DNA from: Bacteroidetes bacterium MedPE-SWsnd-G1
GTDB taxonomy: Bacteria; Bacteroidota; Bacteroidia; Flavobacteriales; Flavobacteriaceae
Direction: 5' to 3'
Length of the DNA stretch: 64,000 bases
NCBI GenBank assembly: GCA_001874265.1
Contig: MPDD01000007.1
Location: 30,734-94,733, forward strand
Part shown: one piece after another, positions 33,515 through 42,921 of the stretch
Layout: every line of letters begins with the position of its first letter
Position numbering within the stretch: the stretch's first letter is position 1
Notes under the pieces: generated by a model
Seen by the model: only the letters and a program-made list of their open reading frames with translations
Databases searched by the model: none
What the model was told of the DNA's origin: nothing
Made by a program: the position numbers and the translations under genes

Positions 33515-34108
33515 TTACTTTCTAATTTCTTCTATAAAAGTTTCGCCTTTATATTTAAGAATAACTGAATACGCTCCTTTTAGCAATTCTCCAGTATTTA
33601 TTCTTTTCCCAATAATATTCTCTCCTGTCACTAATTCAGTATACAATAGCCTGTCATTACTATCGTAAAACTTAATATCTAAGATATCTTCTTTGTTTAA
33701 AGATCGTAAGGCAATATTTACCATATCTTGATCAACTGATATACTTGGCTTATTAATTACTTTTTCCTCATCCTCTAAAATTACTAATTCGTCATTAACA
33801 ATTGTAAATGGTATTTTTCTAATTTTTGTTTCTCCATGAAACTCTAAAAAATAATTACCATTAGATAAAAATTCAAAGTTATAATTCTTCGAAAACCTTG
33901 CTACATTTACAAATTCAGTATATAAACTTACACCCTCTTCATCTGTTATTTCAAAATTTACGTTATCAGATAATTGAGATAAGGTTAAATTCACAAGTTT
34001 ACTTTCGATCTTTGATAATTTTATAGCCGAATTTAGATTTTCTGCATTTGATAAGAAACCAACCATTAGTGCTACTAAAACAATACTTCTTTTCATTAAA
34101 TTTTTCAT
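33515..34108 (-). CDS. Secreted protein of unknown function with two related halves
   Basis: I do not recognise a named family. The 197-residue product has a signal peptide (ending near SNAEN) and two similar beta-rich halves, about 36-105 (VNLTLSQLSDNVNFEITDEEG ... LYTEFVNVARFS) and about 126-196 (VNIALRSLNKEDILDIKFYD ... LLYTELVTGENI), each ending in a Lys/Gly beta-strand. The pattern recalls secretion-associated beta-sandwich modules of Bacteroidota. It is divergent from an AraC-type regulator, which may control it. Confidence 0.72.
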   Translation of the reverse strand: MKNLMKRSIVLVALMVGFLSNAENLNSAIKLSKIESKLVNLTLSQLSDNVNFEITDEEGVSLYTEFVNVARFSKNYNFEFLSNGNYFLEFHGETKIRKIPFTIVNDELVILEDEEKVINKPSISVDQDMVNIALRSLNKEDILDIKFYDSNDRLLYTELVTGENIIGKRINTGELLKGAYSVILKYKGETFIEEIRK

Positions 34109-34284
34109 AATACTACTATTTAAATTTTATACTGCAAATGTATATGCAACATCCAGGTTACAAAACAGCTATATTGGTATTTTTGTATCTTATTTTACCC
34201 CGCAACACTTCCTGATAGTTGTTTTAGGTTAATTTTGAATCATTTTTTGGTAAAAATGTATATATTCGTTTTTCTATAATAAAT

Positions 34285-34292
34285 TAACTTTG
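34285..34292 (+). promoter_or_regulatory. -7 element of the AraC-family gene
   Basis: TAACTTTG matches TAnnTTTG, 16 bases before the ATG, implying a very short leader. Confidence 0.5.
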
Positions 34293-34308
34293 CACAAAAC
34301 ATATTCAA

Positions 34309-35184
34309 ATGAAAACACCTAAACCAGCATTTGAAAAGATTAGCCCGGAATTTGGAAGTTCACTACGAGTTAAACAGCACAGCGAACAAGTAGAAAACAA
34401 CTTACCTTTTTGGCATTTTCATCCAGAGCTAGAATTAGTATACATAAACAAAGCTAAAGGAAAAAGACATATTGGTAGTCATTTATCCTACTTTAATAAT
34501 AGTCAACTCATTCTTATAGGAGCCAATTTACCCCATAGTGGCTTTACAGATAGATTTACTTCAACGGGAACTGAAACTATCGTTCAATTCCAAGAATCTT
34601 TTTTAGGTAAAGATTTTTTTGAAATTCCAGAATTGCACATGATTAAAAAATTGTTTCAGCGCGCTAAGAAGGGAATCGTTTTTGGAATTGAAACAAAGAA
34701 AAAATTAAATGACCAATTACTTCAATTGAATTCAAAAACTGGTTTAGAACGAATACTATTATTTATAGAAATCTTAAATGAACTTTCATTAACAGAAGAT
34801 TACACAATATTAAATGCTGACGGCTATAGTTTTGAAGTTAAACCACAAGACAATTTAAAGATTGACATCATTTTTGATCATGTAAGAAATCATTTTACAC
34901 GAACTATTCCTTTAGAAGAAATTGCAAGTAAAGTCAGTATGACAGTTCCTGCATTTTGTAGATATTATAAAAAAGTAACCGGTAAAACTTTTACCCAATT
35001 TGTCAACGAATTCAGAATTGTTCATGCTACTAAATTATTGACCGAAAGTCACTCTAGTATTACCGAGATATGTTTTGAGTGCGGGTTCAACAACTTTTCA
35101 CATTTCAATAAATTATTTAAAAAATTTACAGGAAAAAGTCCTTTAAAATATCGAAATGAAATGAAGCAACTGGTTATTCAATAA
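34309..35184 (+). CDS. AraC-family transcriptional regulator with cupin sensor domain
   Basis: The 291-residue protein has an N-terminal cupin-like domain (about 20-90; FWHFHPELELVYI with metal- or ligand-binding His residues and GPNLPHSG-like GANLPHSG) and a C-terminal double helix-turn-helix (about 185-285; IPLEEIASKVSMTVPAFCRYYKKVTGKTF and ITEICFECGFNNFSHFNKLFKKFTGKSPLKYR in family form). Such regulators usually respond to sugars or other small ligands. The target is not evident; the divergent secreted-protein gene is a candidate. Confidence 0.88.
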   Translation: MKTPKPAFEKISPEFGSSLRVKQHSEQVENNLPFWHFHPELELVYINKAKGKRHIGSHLSYFNNSQLILIGANLPHSGFTDRFTSTGTETIVQFQESFLGKDFFEIPELHMIKKLFQRAKKGIVFGIETKKKLNDQLLQLNSKTGLERILLFIEILNELSLTEDYTILNADGYSFEVKPQDNLKIDIIFDHVRNHFTRTIPLEEIASKVSMTVPAFCRYYKKVTGKTFTQFVNEFRIVHATKLLTESHSSITEICFECGFNNFSHFNKLFKKFTGKSPLKYRNEMKQLVIQ

Positions 35185-35207
35185 TTAATTCGAATAAATC
35201 TAAACTA

Positions 35208-35236
35208 AAAAAGAGATACAATTTGTATCTCTTTTT
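35208..35236 (+). terminator. Terminator of the AraC-family gene
   Basis: AAAAAGAGATACAA pairs with TTGTATCTCTTTTT, ending in a T-run. Confidence 0.8.
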
Positions 35237-35409
35237 CATTTTAACTAATTAACTGACTACTTAAGAATGTGAAATATTCGATAAATAGTATTTTAAAACT
35301 ACACTTCAAAATTACATTCAATATTCGAAAATTTACAGCTTAATTTAAACCGATTTCTAAACTATTTTAACTTTATAAAAAAACAATATTGAAATATATT
35401 AAGTAAATC

Positions 35410-37161
35410 CTATTTAATATCAATTGAATACGGTACAACCGCCTGTATTCCTCTATACATTGAAAAATCCTTTAACTCTTTATATATTCTAAAATTAGTC
35501 TCTCCTAATTCATTTTTTATATAATTCTCTTTTAATTTGGCAAATGGGATCAAATTAAAGGAGTCTTCGAAATCTTTTTGAAACCTTGGATATTCCGTAA
35601 TCCTATAAGCGGAAATATCCGCTAATTCCGACGCTTTATTTATTGCATCATCCAAACTCCCTAGTTCATCTACTAATCCATTCTCTAGCGCTTCTTTACC
35701 AGTCCATACTCTTCCTTGGGCGACAGCATCAACTTCTTCAAAAGTCATATTTCTACCTTCAGCAACTCTATTCACAAATGTCTTATAAACTAACTCTACT
35801 CCTTCTATGCGTTCATTATAAAAATCATGTGTCATAGGTTCGTAAAAACTGTAACCCATGGCCTGCTTGTTTGTCGAAACTTGTTCGGCATTAATTCCAA
35901 CATTATCTACCAAACCACTTAAGTTAGGAATGGTTCCGAAAACACCAATTGAGCCTGTTATTGATGTTGGTTCTGCAAAAATAGATTGCGCTCCGGCAGC
36001 AATATAATAACCGCCAGAAGCGGCCATATCACCCATTGAAACTACAAATGGTTTTTCTTGCTTTAGCAATTCCAATTCACGCCAAATTAAATCACCTGTC
36101 AAAGCCACGCCTCCTGGAGAGTTCACTCTTAATACAACCGCTTTTATTTTTTTATCCTTTTTAATCTTTCTTATGGCTTTTATCATGCTCTCTTGACCAA
36201 TAACGGTTTCATCTCCTTTCCCATACAATATGGTTCCTTGAGCGTACAATACGGCAATTCGGTTAGATGCAGTAGACTTAATTCTACCTTTTCCGGAAGA
36301 AATATAATCCGATATACTTACATAATTGGTCTTGGCTCCAACCAATTCATCTACAATCTCTTCGTATTTATCTTTATAAATAGCACCGTTTATCATATCG
36401 AACTCCACAGCCAATTCTGTAGTTCTAGTTAATAATTCATCAGCAATATTATTTAACTCTTCTATGTCTAACCCTCTACTTGCTCCAATATCTTCTAAAA
36501 ATTCTCCCCAAATTGAATGTAGGAAAGAGCTGATTTGTTCTCTATTAGCAGCACTCATTTTGTTGTCTAAATAGCCTTCAACAGCACTCTTATATTTTCC
36601 ATGCCTAATCACTTCCATCTTAACGCCATATTTTTCCTGAAAATCCTTATAAAATAAGCGCTCTGTAGACAAACCTCTAAAATCAACAATACCAGTTGGA
36701 GTTACATATAGAGAATCTGCAACTGAACTTAAATAGTAATTCTTTTGTGTATAAATATTAGCATAAGAAGTAACAAATTTACCTGCCTGCTTAAACTCGT
36801 CAATTTTATTTCTAATAGATTGCGTTTGAGAAATCCCTGCATTTACCAATTCATTAGATATGCTAATTCCTTTAATTTTATCATCATTCTTTGCGTTTTC
36901 TATAGCATTAATAATTTTACTCAACTGCAAAGTTTTAACTGGAAACAATGTCTCAAAAGGATTGTTTGTACTCGGCACATAATCTGCAACACCGTCCTCT
37001 AAATTCAATACCAAAACAGAATTGGTTTTAACCACTACTTTCTCAGATTCACTTGTAGCAGAAATCATCCAAATTAACATTAAAAAACCAAGTCCAAAAA
37101 TTACGAATAAGGCAATGAATGAACCCAAACAACTTGTAAGTAGACTTCTAAAAAATTTCAT
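35410..37161 (-). CDS. sppA: Signal peptide peptidase SppA, 67-kDa type
   Basis: The 583-residue membrane serine protease degrades signal peptides left after secretion. One N-terminal helix (about 8-33) anchors two tandem ClpP/crotonase-like domains (about 50-270 and 305-520). The nucleophile Ser is in GDMAASGGYYIA in the second domain, with AVVLRVNSPGGVAL upstream; the general-base Lys is expected in the first domain. The double-domain length fits the E. coli form. A -7 element TATATTTG is at 37220-37227. Confidence 0.92.
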   Translation of the reverse strand: MKFFRSLLTSCLGSFIALFVIFGLGFLMLIWMISATSESEKVVVKTNSVLVLNLEDGVADYVPSTNNPFETLFPVKTLQLSKIINAIENAKNDDKIKGISISNELVNAGISQTQSIRNKIDEFKQAGKFVTSYANIYTQKNYYLSSVADSLYVTPTGIVDFRGLSTERLFYKDFQEKYGVKMEVIRHGKYKSAVEGYLDNKMSAANREQISSFLHSIWGEFLEDIGASRGLDIEELNNIADELLTRTTELAVEFDMINGAIYKDKYEEIVDELVGAKTNYVSISDYISSGKGRIKSTASNRIAVLYAQGTILYGKGDETVIGQESMIKAIRKIKKDKKIKAVVLRVNSPGGVALTGDLIWRELELLKQEKPFVVSMGDMAASGGYYIAAGAQSIFAEPTSITGSIGVFGTIPNLSGLVDNVGINAEQVSTNKQAMGYSFYEPMTHDFYNERIEGVELVYKTFVNRVAEGRNMTFEEVDAVAQGRVWTGKEALENGLVDELGSLDDAINKASELADISAYRITEYPRFQKDFEDSFNLIPFAKLKENYIKNELGETNFRIYKELKDFSMYRGIQAVVPYSIDIK

Positions 37162-37219
37162 GAAATATGCTGTTATATTAAGTTTTGAACATCTCTAAAA
37201 ATGTTCATAATTAGAAAGA

Positions 37220-37227
37220 CAAATATA
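37220..37227 (-). promoter_or_regulatory. -7 element of sppA
   Basis: TATATTTG on the minus strand matches TAnnTTTG, about 60 bases before the start. Confidence 0.55.
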
Positions 37228-37266
37228 CACTTTTCTTCTGGAGGTTTCTTTTCTTTGTAGCAAGGC

Positions 37267-38403
37267 ATGAAAATTGTAAGAACCACATATTTATCTATTG
37301 GAACCAACGAAGGAGACAAAGAAGGAAACCTTCAATTAGCGGTAAATGCTATTGCAGAATCGGTTGGAGCAGTGCTCAAAATTTCTTCCATTTATAAAAC
37401 CGCAGCCTGGGGATTTGATGGAGATGATTTTTACAATATCTGTATTGAAGTCTCTACCAATCTTAATCCGGAAGCATTAATATCAAAACTTTTAGCTATT
37501 GAAAAAAGTTTAGGAAGGGTCAGAACAAAATCAGAAGCATACACGTCAAGAATAATTGATATTGATATACTTCTGTTTGAAGATGAAATTATATTTTCCC
37601 CAAATTTAGTTGTTCCTCATCCTAAAATGCTAGATCGCAAATTTGTAATGGTTCCCTTAACGGAAATTGCTCCGAATTTTAGACATCCAATAGAAAAACA
37701 AACCATATTAATGAGTTTACAAGGATGTAGTGATAAAGGCGATATTGAAAAAATTGATACCGCCTTGACAAGACCTATTGCACTATTTGAAAAATACAAT
37801 TATATCGCCATTGAAGGAAATATTGGTGCGGGTAAAACAACACTTTCTAAAATGATAGGGGACGATTTTAATGCTAAATTGGTTTTAGAACGTTTTGCTG
37901 ACAATCCTTTTTTACCAAAATACTATAAGGATATGGAGCGTTATGCTTTTCCTTTAGAAATGAGTTTTTTAGCCGATCGCTACAATCAATTATCTGAAGA
38001 TTTAGCACAATTCGATTTGTTTAAAAACTTTATTGTATCGGACTACTATATTTTTAAGTCACTTATTTTTGCACAAGTTTCTTTACATAAAGATGAATAT
38101 GCACTTTACAGAAAAATATTTGATGTAATGTATAAGGAGATTTCTAAACCAGACATTTACGTTTATTTATATCAAAACACAGAACGCTTATTAGCAAACA
38201 TAAAAAAACGTGGTAGAGATTACGAGCAAGAAATTGCTCCCGAATACTTAGATAAAATTCATGCCGGGTATTCAACATTTATAAAGTCGGAAAAAGAACT
38301 TAATACGTTGGTTATTGATGTTTCCGAATTAGATTTTGTAAACAACCCCGAAGATTACAGGTCTGTAATTAACAAGATTTCAGAGTATAAAACTCCTGAT
38401 TAA
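37267..38403 (+). CDS. folK: Fusion of HPPK (FolK) with a deoxynucleoside-kinase-like domain
   Basis: Residues about 1-160 are 6-hydroxymethyl-7,8-dihydropterin pyrophosphokinase: LSIGTNEGDKEGNLQLA, LGRVRTKSEAYTSRIIDIDILLF and VVPHPKMLDRKFVMVPL, which makes the precursor for folate. Residues about 176-376 are a deoxynucleoside kinase fold with P-loop GNIGAGKTT and lid KKRGRDYE. In this second domain the catalytic DRS/DRT motif reads SDYYIFKS, so the Arg is replaced by Tyr; activity on deoxynucleosides is therefore uncertain. The stand-alone kinase at 19326 keeps the normal motif. The gene converges on gldC with a 9-base gap. Confidence 0.88.
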   Translation: MKIVRTTYLSIGTNEGDKEGNLQLAVNAIAESVGAVLKISSIYKTAAWGFDGDDFYNICIEVSTNLNPEALISKLLAIEKSLGRVRTKSEAYTSRIIDIDILLFEDEIIFSPNLVVPHPKMLDRKFVMVPLTEIAPNFRHPIEKQTILMSLQGCSDKGDIEKIDTALTRPIALFEKYNYIAIEGNIGAGKTTLSKMIGDDFNAKLVLERFADNPFLPKYYKDMERYAFPLEMSFLADRYNQLSEDLAQFDLFKNFIVSDYYIFKSLIFAQVSLHKDEYALYRKIFDVMYKEISKPDIYVYLYQNTERLLANIKKRGRDYEQEIAPEYLDKIHAGYSTFIKSEKELNTLVIDVSELDFVNNPEDYRSVINKISEYKTPD

Positions 38404-38412
38404 TCCAATTTA

Positions 38413-38748
38413 TTACTTTTTCAACTCCAATTTTTCGGCAAAATAATCGCAAAAATCACGCATAGTAGCGCTCATTTTTTCATCTTGAGTTGCTGTTTCA
38501 AAAGTATTTGCCATAGAAACCAAGGTTTGATGAAAGAATTGTTTCATTTCGTCTACAGGCATATCTTTAGTCCACAAATCTACTTTTAGTGTATCTTTTT
38601 TATTAGGATCCCAAACTGAAATTAACAAGGCCTTTGCTTCAGCATTCTTAATCTCCCCATCTTCTGCGCTCCAACTCAATTCCTCCGGAATTTTGTTTTC
38701 GTCTAACCCAACTTTAAATTCTATTTTAGAGGTGCTTTGTACCGCCAT
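38413..38748 (-). CDS. gldC: Gliding motility protein GldC
   Basis: The 111-residue soluble protein matches GldC (STSKIEFKVGLDENKIPEELSWSAEDG ... FCDYFAEKLELKK in pieces). GldC is linked with GldB in gliding motility of Flavobacteriia, though its biochemical role is unclear. It lies 6 bases downstream of gldB in the usual order. Confidence 0.9.
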   Translation of the reverse strand: MAVQSTSKIEFKVGLDENKIPEELSWSAEDGEIKNAEAKALLISVWDPNKKDTLKVDLWTKDMPVDEMKQFFHQTLVSMANTFETATQDEKMSATMRDFCDYFAEKLELKK

Positions 38749-38754
38749 CGCTTT

Positions 38755-39738
38755 TTATTTTCTTGGTTTGTATTTCGACTGCCTAAATATATCATCTGGC
38801 GCCGTATTTATTAATTGCTGCAAAGTTACGTCATTATTTTTCATATAGGAACGAACTATTTGCCAACCGATCCATTTTCCAATACTTCCAGGAGAATCAT
38901 TATCGGATGCCTGATAAAATTTTGAGAACGGTGCTAAATCTAAAAATCGAGCATTTAAAGACGCCTCTGAATTATACAACAATTCATGTTCCATAAAGTA
39001 TTTCCAAACGTCTGTTTCGTTAGTTACTGCCCAATTGAATTTTTCTTGTGTATAGCCTATTTTTAAATGATCATCAACAAAAGGAAGTAATATTTCTAAA
39101 GCGTATAAAAGTTTGCCCTCGTTAATCATTTTATCAATGAACATTCTAGAATGTTGCATTCTATAAAACGATTGAAAAATAATTGTAGCCACAGATACCA
39201 TCATATTTTCCTTGTTGTAATTCTGAGATATGTACTTTGGGAAACTTACATAAACTTCATTTTCAGAACCAAGAAACATATCTAAAGAAACAAACAGTAA
39301 ACTATCTGCATAAATCACCGGGTATTCATAATCCAATCCCGAAATATGGGTAACTATTCTTGGTACTTTAAACTTAGGATAATAGTATGAAATGTGCTGA
39401 AACAATAACTTAAACTCAGGCATTAGCGATTCAAAATCTCCAAAAACACTATCTGCTTTCTTATACAATAACTGATCTTCTTCATTTTTCATTTTCTGAA
39501 TCCAAACACTATCGTGTACCTCCTTTGGAAACATGAAAACAAACTTTTGTTTTAAATTTGGTAAGTCGTTCTCTGAGGCTGTATAAAATTCTTGATCAAA
39601 TCTTTCAACTTGGATATCCATATCGATCTTTGCTATTTCAGGATTTATTTTTTGTTCTGTTTTACAGGCCAAAAACAATAAAAACACTAAAAAAACACCA
39701 AGTACTCTTGCCATATATTTTGCTATATTTACACTCAT
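38755..39738 (-). CDS. gldB: Gliding motility lipoprotein GldB
   Basis: This lipoprotein (about 327 residues) has a signal ending in the lipobox LLFLAC and the conserved GldB body (DMDIQVERFDQEFY, LPNLKQKFVFMFP, WIGWQIVRSYMKNN near the C-terminus). GldB is required for gliding and type IX secretion in Flavobacterium. The start is placed at MSVNIAKYMARVLG because a -7 element (TATTTTTG, 39753-39760) lies only 14 bases upstream; a longer frame to 39801 would begin before the promoter. A further internal ATG (MARVLG) is also possible. Confidence 0.9.
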   Translation of the reverse strand: MSVNIAKYMARVLGVFLVFLLFLACKTEQKINPEIAKIDMDIQVERFDQEFYTASENDLPNLKQKFVFMFPKEVHDSVWIQKMKNEEDQLLYKKADSVFGDFESLMPEFKLLFQHISYYYPKFKVPRIVTHISGLDYEYPVIYADSLLFVSLDMFLGSENEVYVSFPKYISQNYNKENMMVSVATIIFQSFYRMQHSRMFIDKMINEGKLLYALEILLPFVDDHLKIGYTQEKFNWAVTNETDVWKYFMEHELLYNSEASLNARFLDLAPFSKFYQASDNDSPGSIGKWIGWQIVRSYMKNNDVTLQQLINTAPDDIFRQSKYKPRK

Positions 39739-39752
39739 TTTTTTACAACGTA

Positions 39753-39760
39753 CAAAAATA
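39753..39760 (-). promoter_or_regulatory. -7 element of gldBC
   Basis: TATTTTTG on the minus strand matches TAnnTTTG and fixes the gldB start downstream of it. Confidence 0.5.
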
Positions 39761-39774
39761 CTAAATAGTTTAAG

Positions 39775-40563
39775 ATGGACTCTGAAAAAATAGTGAATCA
39801 TATTGTAGATTGGTTAAAAACCTATGCCGAAAATGCCGGTGTGAAAGGATTTGTAATTGGTGTCTCTGGAGGGATTGATTCCGCTCTTACATCAACTTTA
39901 TGCGCAAAAACAGGCCTTCCATTACTTTGTTTAGAAATGCCAATACATCAAGCCGAAAGTCAAGTAAGTAGAGCATTGAATCATATTAATTGGCTACAAA
40001 AGAACTTTGATCATGTTTCTATGACTAAAGTAAACCTAACCCCTGTTTTTGATAGTTTAGTTAACGAATTACCTATGGTAGACAACGAAGAAGACCGCTT
40101 TATGTCATTGGCCAATACACGAGCACGATTGCGAATGACTTCTCTATATTATTTTGCTGCTCTTCATGGCTATTTGGTTGCGGGTACTGGTAATAAAGTA
40201 GAAGACTTTGGTGTTGGATTCTTCACAAAATATGGTGATGGCGGCGTAGATTTAAGTCCAATTGCAGACTTGGTTAAAACACAAGTTTATGAATTAGCAG
40301 GTCATTTAGGTGTAAATGAAGAAATTTTAAATGCAGCACCGACTGATGGGCTTTGGGGTGATGACAGAACAGATGAAGATCAGATTGGAGCATCATATCC
40401 CGAATTAGAATGGGCAATGGAAATGGATGCTTTAAAAAAACAGCATACTGACTTTGAAGGCAGAGAACTAGAGGTTTTCACAATCTATAAAAGATTGAAC
40501 AACGCTAACAAGCATAAGATGAATCCGATACCAGTTTGCGAAATTCCTAAGAAGTTGTTATAA
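39775..40563 (+). CDS. nadE: NH3-dependent NAD+ synthetase
   Basis: NadE amidates deamido-NAD+ to NAD+ using ATP and ammonia. The 262-residue protein has the PP-loop GVSGGIDSAL near residue 29, GTGNKVEDFGVGFFTKYGDGG and LSPIADLVKTQVYELA. It lacks the N-terminal glutaminase domain of larger forms. It is divergent from gldB with only 36 bases between, the arrangement commonly seen in Flavobacteriia. Confidence 0.95.
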   Translation: MDSEKIVNHIVDWLKTYAENAGVKGFVIGVSGGIDSALTSTLCAKTGLPLLCLEMPIHQAESQVSRALNHINWLQKNFDHVSMTKVNLTPVFDSLVNELPMVDNEEDRFMSLANTRARLRMTSLYYFAALHGYLVAGTGNKVEDFGVGFFTKYGDGGVDLSPIADLVKTQVYELAGHLGVNEEILNAAPTDGLWGDDRTDEDQIGASYPELEWAMEMDALKKQHTDFEGRELEVFTIYKRLNNANKHKMNPIPVCEIPKKLL

Positions 40564-40687
40564 TGTCTAAATCCCTTAATAGCATGCGTATTTTTTTCTG
40601 AATACGTTGTTTGGCGCCATTTGTAAATGCAAATGGAATTCGTGTTTTCAATAAAAATACACGGTAGTAGGTGGTTATTGTTTTCAT
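40547..40687 (-). CDS. Possible small basic protein, 46 residues
   Basis: An ATG frame encodes MKTITTYYRVFLLKTRIPFA followed by 26 residues rich in Arg and Lys and ending LLRDLDIITTS. It overlaps the 3' end of nadE by 17 bases on the opposite strand. No family is recognised. Composition is plausible for a small basic protein, but no promoter or conservation can be shown, and chance is a real alternative. Confidence 0.3.
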   Translation of the reverse strand: MKTITTYYRVFLLKTRIPFAFTNGAKQRIQKKIRMLLRDLDIITTS

Positions 40688-40971
40688 AGCAATTTGGTTG
40701 TATTACATAATTAGAACAATTGAACATTTAAAACTCCTACTTACAGAAAATTAAGAATCGATATTTTAATAGCACTACTAAATGGTAAAAGCCCACATTT
40801 ACATTCTTATAAAATGAAATACGGGGCAAATATGTACTAATCAAAAAATGAAACTTAAATACTCTTATAGCAATTTTTAAAGAGGTATGTTTCCAACTCA
40901 ATTCAAATATACTAAAATAACTGCTGAAAAGCAAGTTATTGCCTTTAGAGAAACTATTATACACGACTAAT
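40688..40971. other. Intergenic region before the dnaG stop
   Basis: With the doubtful small ORF excluded, 40564-40971 is a gap of 408 bases. It is AT-rich, with one minus-strand frame of 75 codons (40737-40964) of atypical composition that I reject. No terminator or RNA gene is clear. Confidence 0.45.
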
Positions 40972-42918
40972 TTAAATAACCCTATTTAGTTGTTTGGCTA
41001 TTTTGCGTTTGAGTTCGGAATAATCCACAACTTCGACAAGAATATTTTCGTTGGAACTTTCTTTTGATAATTCAGTCTTAAGTGTTGCGATTTTCTCTTC
41101 AATTAATACTCTTCTTAAATTATAAATGGTATCAGAAACCATTTTAGGCAATTCTGATTCAACCTCTTTTACAATTACCTCCTTACGCTTCCAATCACTT
41201 AAAGCATGTTTTTCATCATCCATAAGAATATTAGTTACCAATTGTGCAATTTCGTTGTTATGATGGTTGATTAATTTATCCGTATTTACTGCTTCTTCTT
41301 GATTTAATTGATGAATCATATCGTAATAAATCTGCTGAAACAAATTATCAGTAAATTCTACCTCATCTTCTTGTAAACTCAGATATATCTCTTGTGCTAC
41401 CTTAGACTCGTAATATTCTTTTTTTCTACTAAGGTCATTCTCATCGTCCTCTGGAACCTGCTCAAAATCTGCAGTCTTATTTCCATGTAACAACAATATT
41501 TTTATGATCTCCTTTTCGTATTTTAATTTCTCATTGAACTTTTCTGGAGCATCTGTCTTTTGCAAAACCGGTTCAGGAGGTCTCATTTGCAGCGGTTTCT
41601 TAGAAGCCTCTCTTTGTTCCTTTTTAAACATTTGAGCCAACTCACTAAACAATACATTTTCAGAAATACTCATAATACGAGCACATTCTTGAATATATAC
41701 CTCGCGCTGTATTCTATCCGGAATTTTTGAAATACTCACCACAATATCTCGAATCAGCCCTGCTTTTTTAACAGGATCGTCTTTAGCTTCTTCCATTAAA
41801 AGAGAAACTTTGAAATTGATAAAGTCTTGGGCGTTGGTATTCAAGTACTCCCTTAACTCACTCGTAGAAACACTGCGAGCAAAACTATCCGGATCTTCAC
41901 CCTCAGGAAATGTCAACACTTTAACATTCATCCCTTGTTCTAGAATCAAATCAATTCCTCTTAAGGATGCTCTTATTCCTGCCGCATCACCATCAAAAAG
42001 AATTGTAATATTAGGCGTTAATCTGCGCACCAATCTAATTTGGTCTGATGTCAATGCTGTTCCAGAAGAAGCAACAACGTTCTCTACTCCATTTTGATTG
42101 AATGAAATCACATCAGTATACCCTTCAACTAAAAAACAATTATCTTCTTTTGCAATGGCTTGTTTTGCATGATAAATACCATACAAAATATGGCTCTTAT
42201 GATAAATTTCACTTTCAGGTGAATTTAAATACTTCGCTGCCTTTTTATCATTTGTTAAAATACGACCACCAAAACCAAGTACACGCCCACTCATATTATG
42301 AATTGGGAAAAGTACACGTCCTTTAAATCGGTCAAATTGTTTGGTTTCCTTTACTATAGTAAGTCCTGTTTGTGAAAGGTATTTTATGTCATACCCTTTT
42401 TTTAAAGCAGCATCTGTAAAGGCAGTCCATTCATCTAAACTATATCCTAGTTCAAACTTTTTTATAGTTTCATCTGTAAAGCCACGTTCTTTAAAATAGG
42501 ATAAGCCTATTGCTTTCCCTTTAGGATGATTTAGTAAAGTTTCATTGAAATAATCACGTGCAAATTCAGAAACCAAAAGCATACTTTCTCTCTCACTAGC
42601 TTGCGCCTTTTGCTCATCGGTTTGTTCGGTTTCATCTATTTCAATATTATACTTTTTAGCCAAATATCGAATAGCCTCTGGATACGAATACTTTTCGTGC
42701 TCCATTATAAATGAAATGGCATTTCCTCCTTTACCTGTTGAAAAATCTTTCCAAATTTGTTTGACAGGAGAAACCATAAACGAAGGTGATTTCTCGTCTG
42801 AGAATGGGCTTAACCCTTTAAAGTTACTCCCGGCTTTTTTCAGTTGTACAAATTCGCCAATGACCTCCTCTACACGAGCAGTTTCAAAAACACGATCGAT
42901 AGTACTTCTTGAAATCAT
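40972..42918 (-). CDS. dnaG: DNA primase, lacking the usual zinc ligands
   Basis: DnaG makes RNA primers for replication. The 648-residue protein has the N-terminal zinc-ribbon region (about 35-70), the catalytic TOPRIM core (VEGYTDVIS and FDGDAAGIRAS) and a C-terminal DnaB-interacting helical part. In the ribbon the normal GLCPFH and HCFGC read GLSPFS and KDFSTG, so none of the four metal ligands remains, while the surrounding PSFMVSP and GNAISF are kept. The gene follows clpX after 3 bases and is probably translationally linked to it. Confidence 0.95.
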   Translation of the reverse strand: MISRSTIDRVFETARVEEVIGEFVQLKKAGSNFKGLSPFSDEKSPSFMVSPVKQIWKDFSTGKGGNAISFIMEHEKYSYPEAIRYLAKKYNIEIDETEQTDEQKAQASERESMLLVSEFARDYFNETLLNHPKGKAIGLSYFKERGFTDETIKKFELGYSLDEWTAFTDAALKKGYDIKYLSQTGLTIVKETKQFDRFKGRVLFPIHNMSGRVLGFGGRILTNDKKAAKYLNSPESEIYHKSHILYGIYHAKQAIAKEDNCFLVEGYTDVISFNQNGVENVVASSGTALTSDQIRLVRRLTPNITILFDGDAAGIRASLRGIDLILEQGMNVKVLTFPEGEDPDSFARSVSTSELREYLNTNAQDFINFKVSLLMEEAKDDPVKKAGLIRDIVVSISKIPDRIQREVYIQECARIMSISENVLFSELAQMFKKEQREASKKPLQMRPPEPVLQKTDAPEKFNEKLKYEKEIIKILLLHGNKTADFEQVPEDDENDLSRKKEYYESKVAQEIYLSLQEDEVEFTDNLFQQIYYDMIHQLNQEEAVNTDKLINHHNNEIAQLVTNILMDDEKHALSDWKRKEVIVKEVESELPKMVSDTIYNLRRVLIEEKIATLKTELSKESSNENILVEVVDYSELKRKIAKQLNRVI

Positions 42919-42921
42919 AAA

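Noticed and set aside
40737..40964. Minus-strand frame of 75 codons between nadE and dnaG
   Set aside because: Composition is rich in Phe, Tyr, Leu and Ser as expected for translated AT-rich noncoding DNA; no motif or promoter was found.
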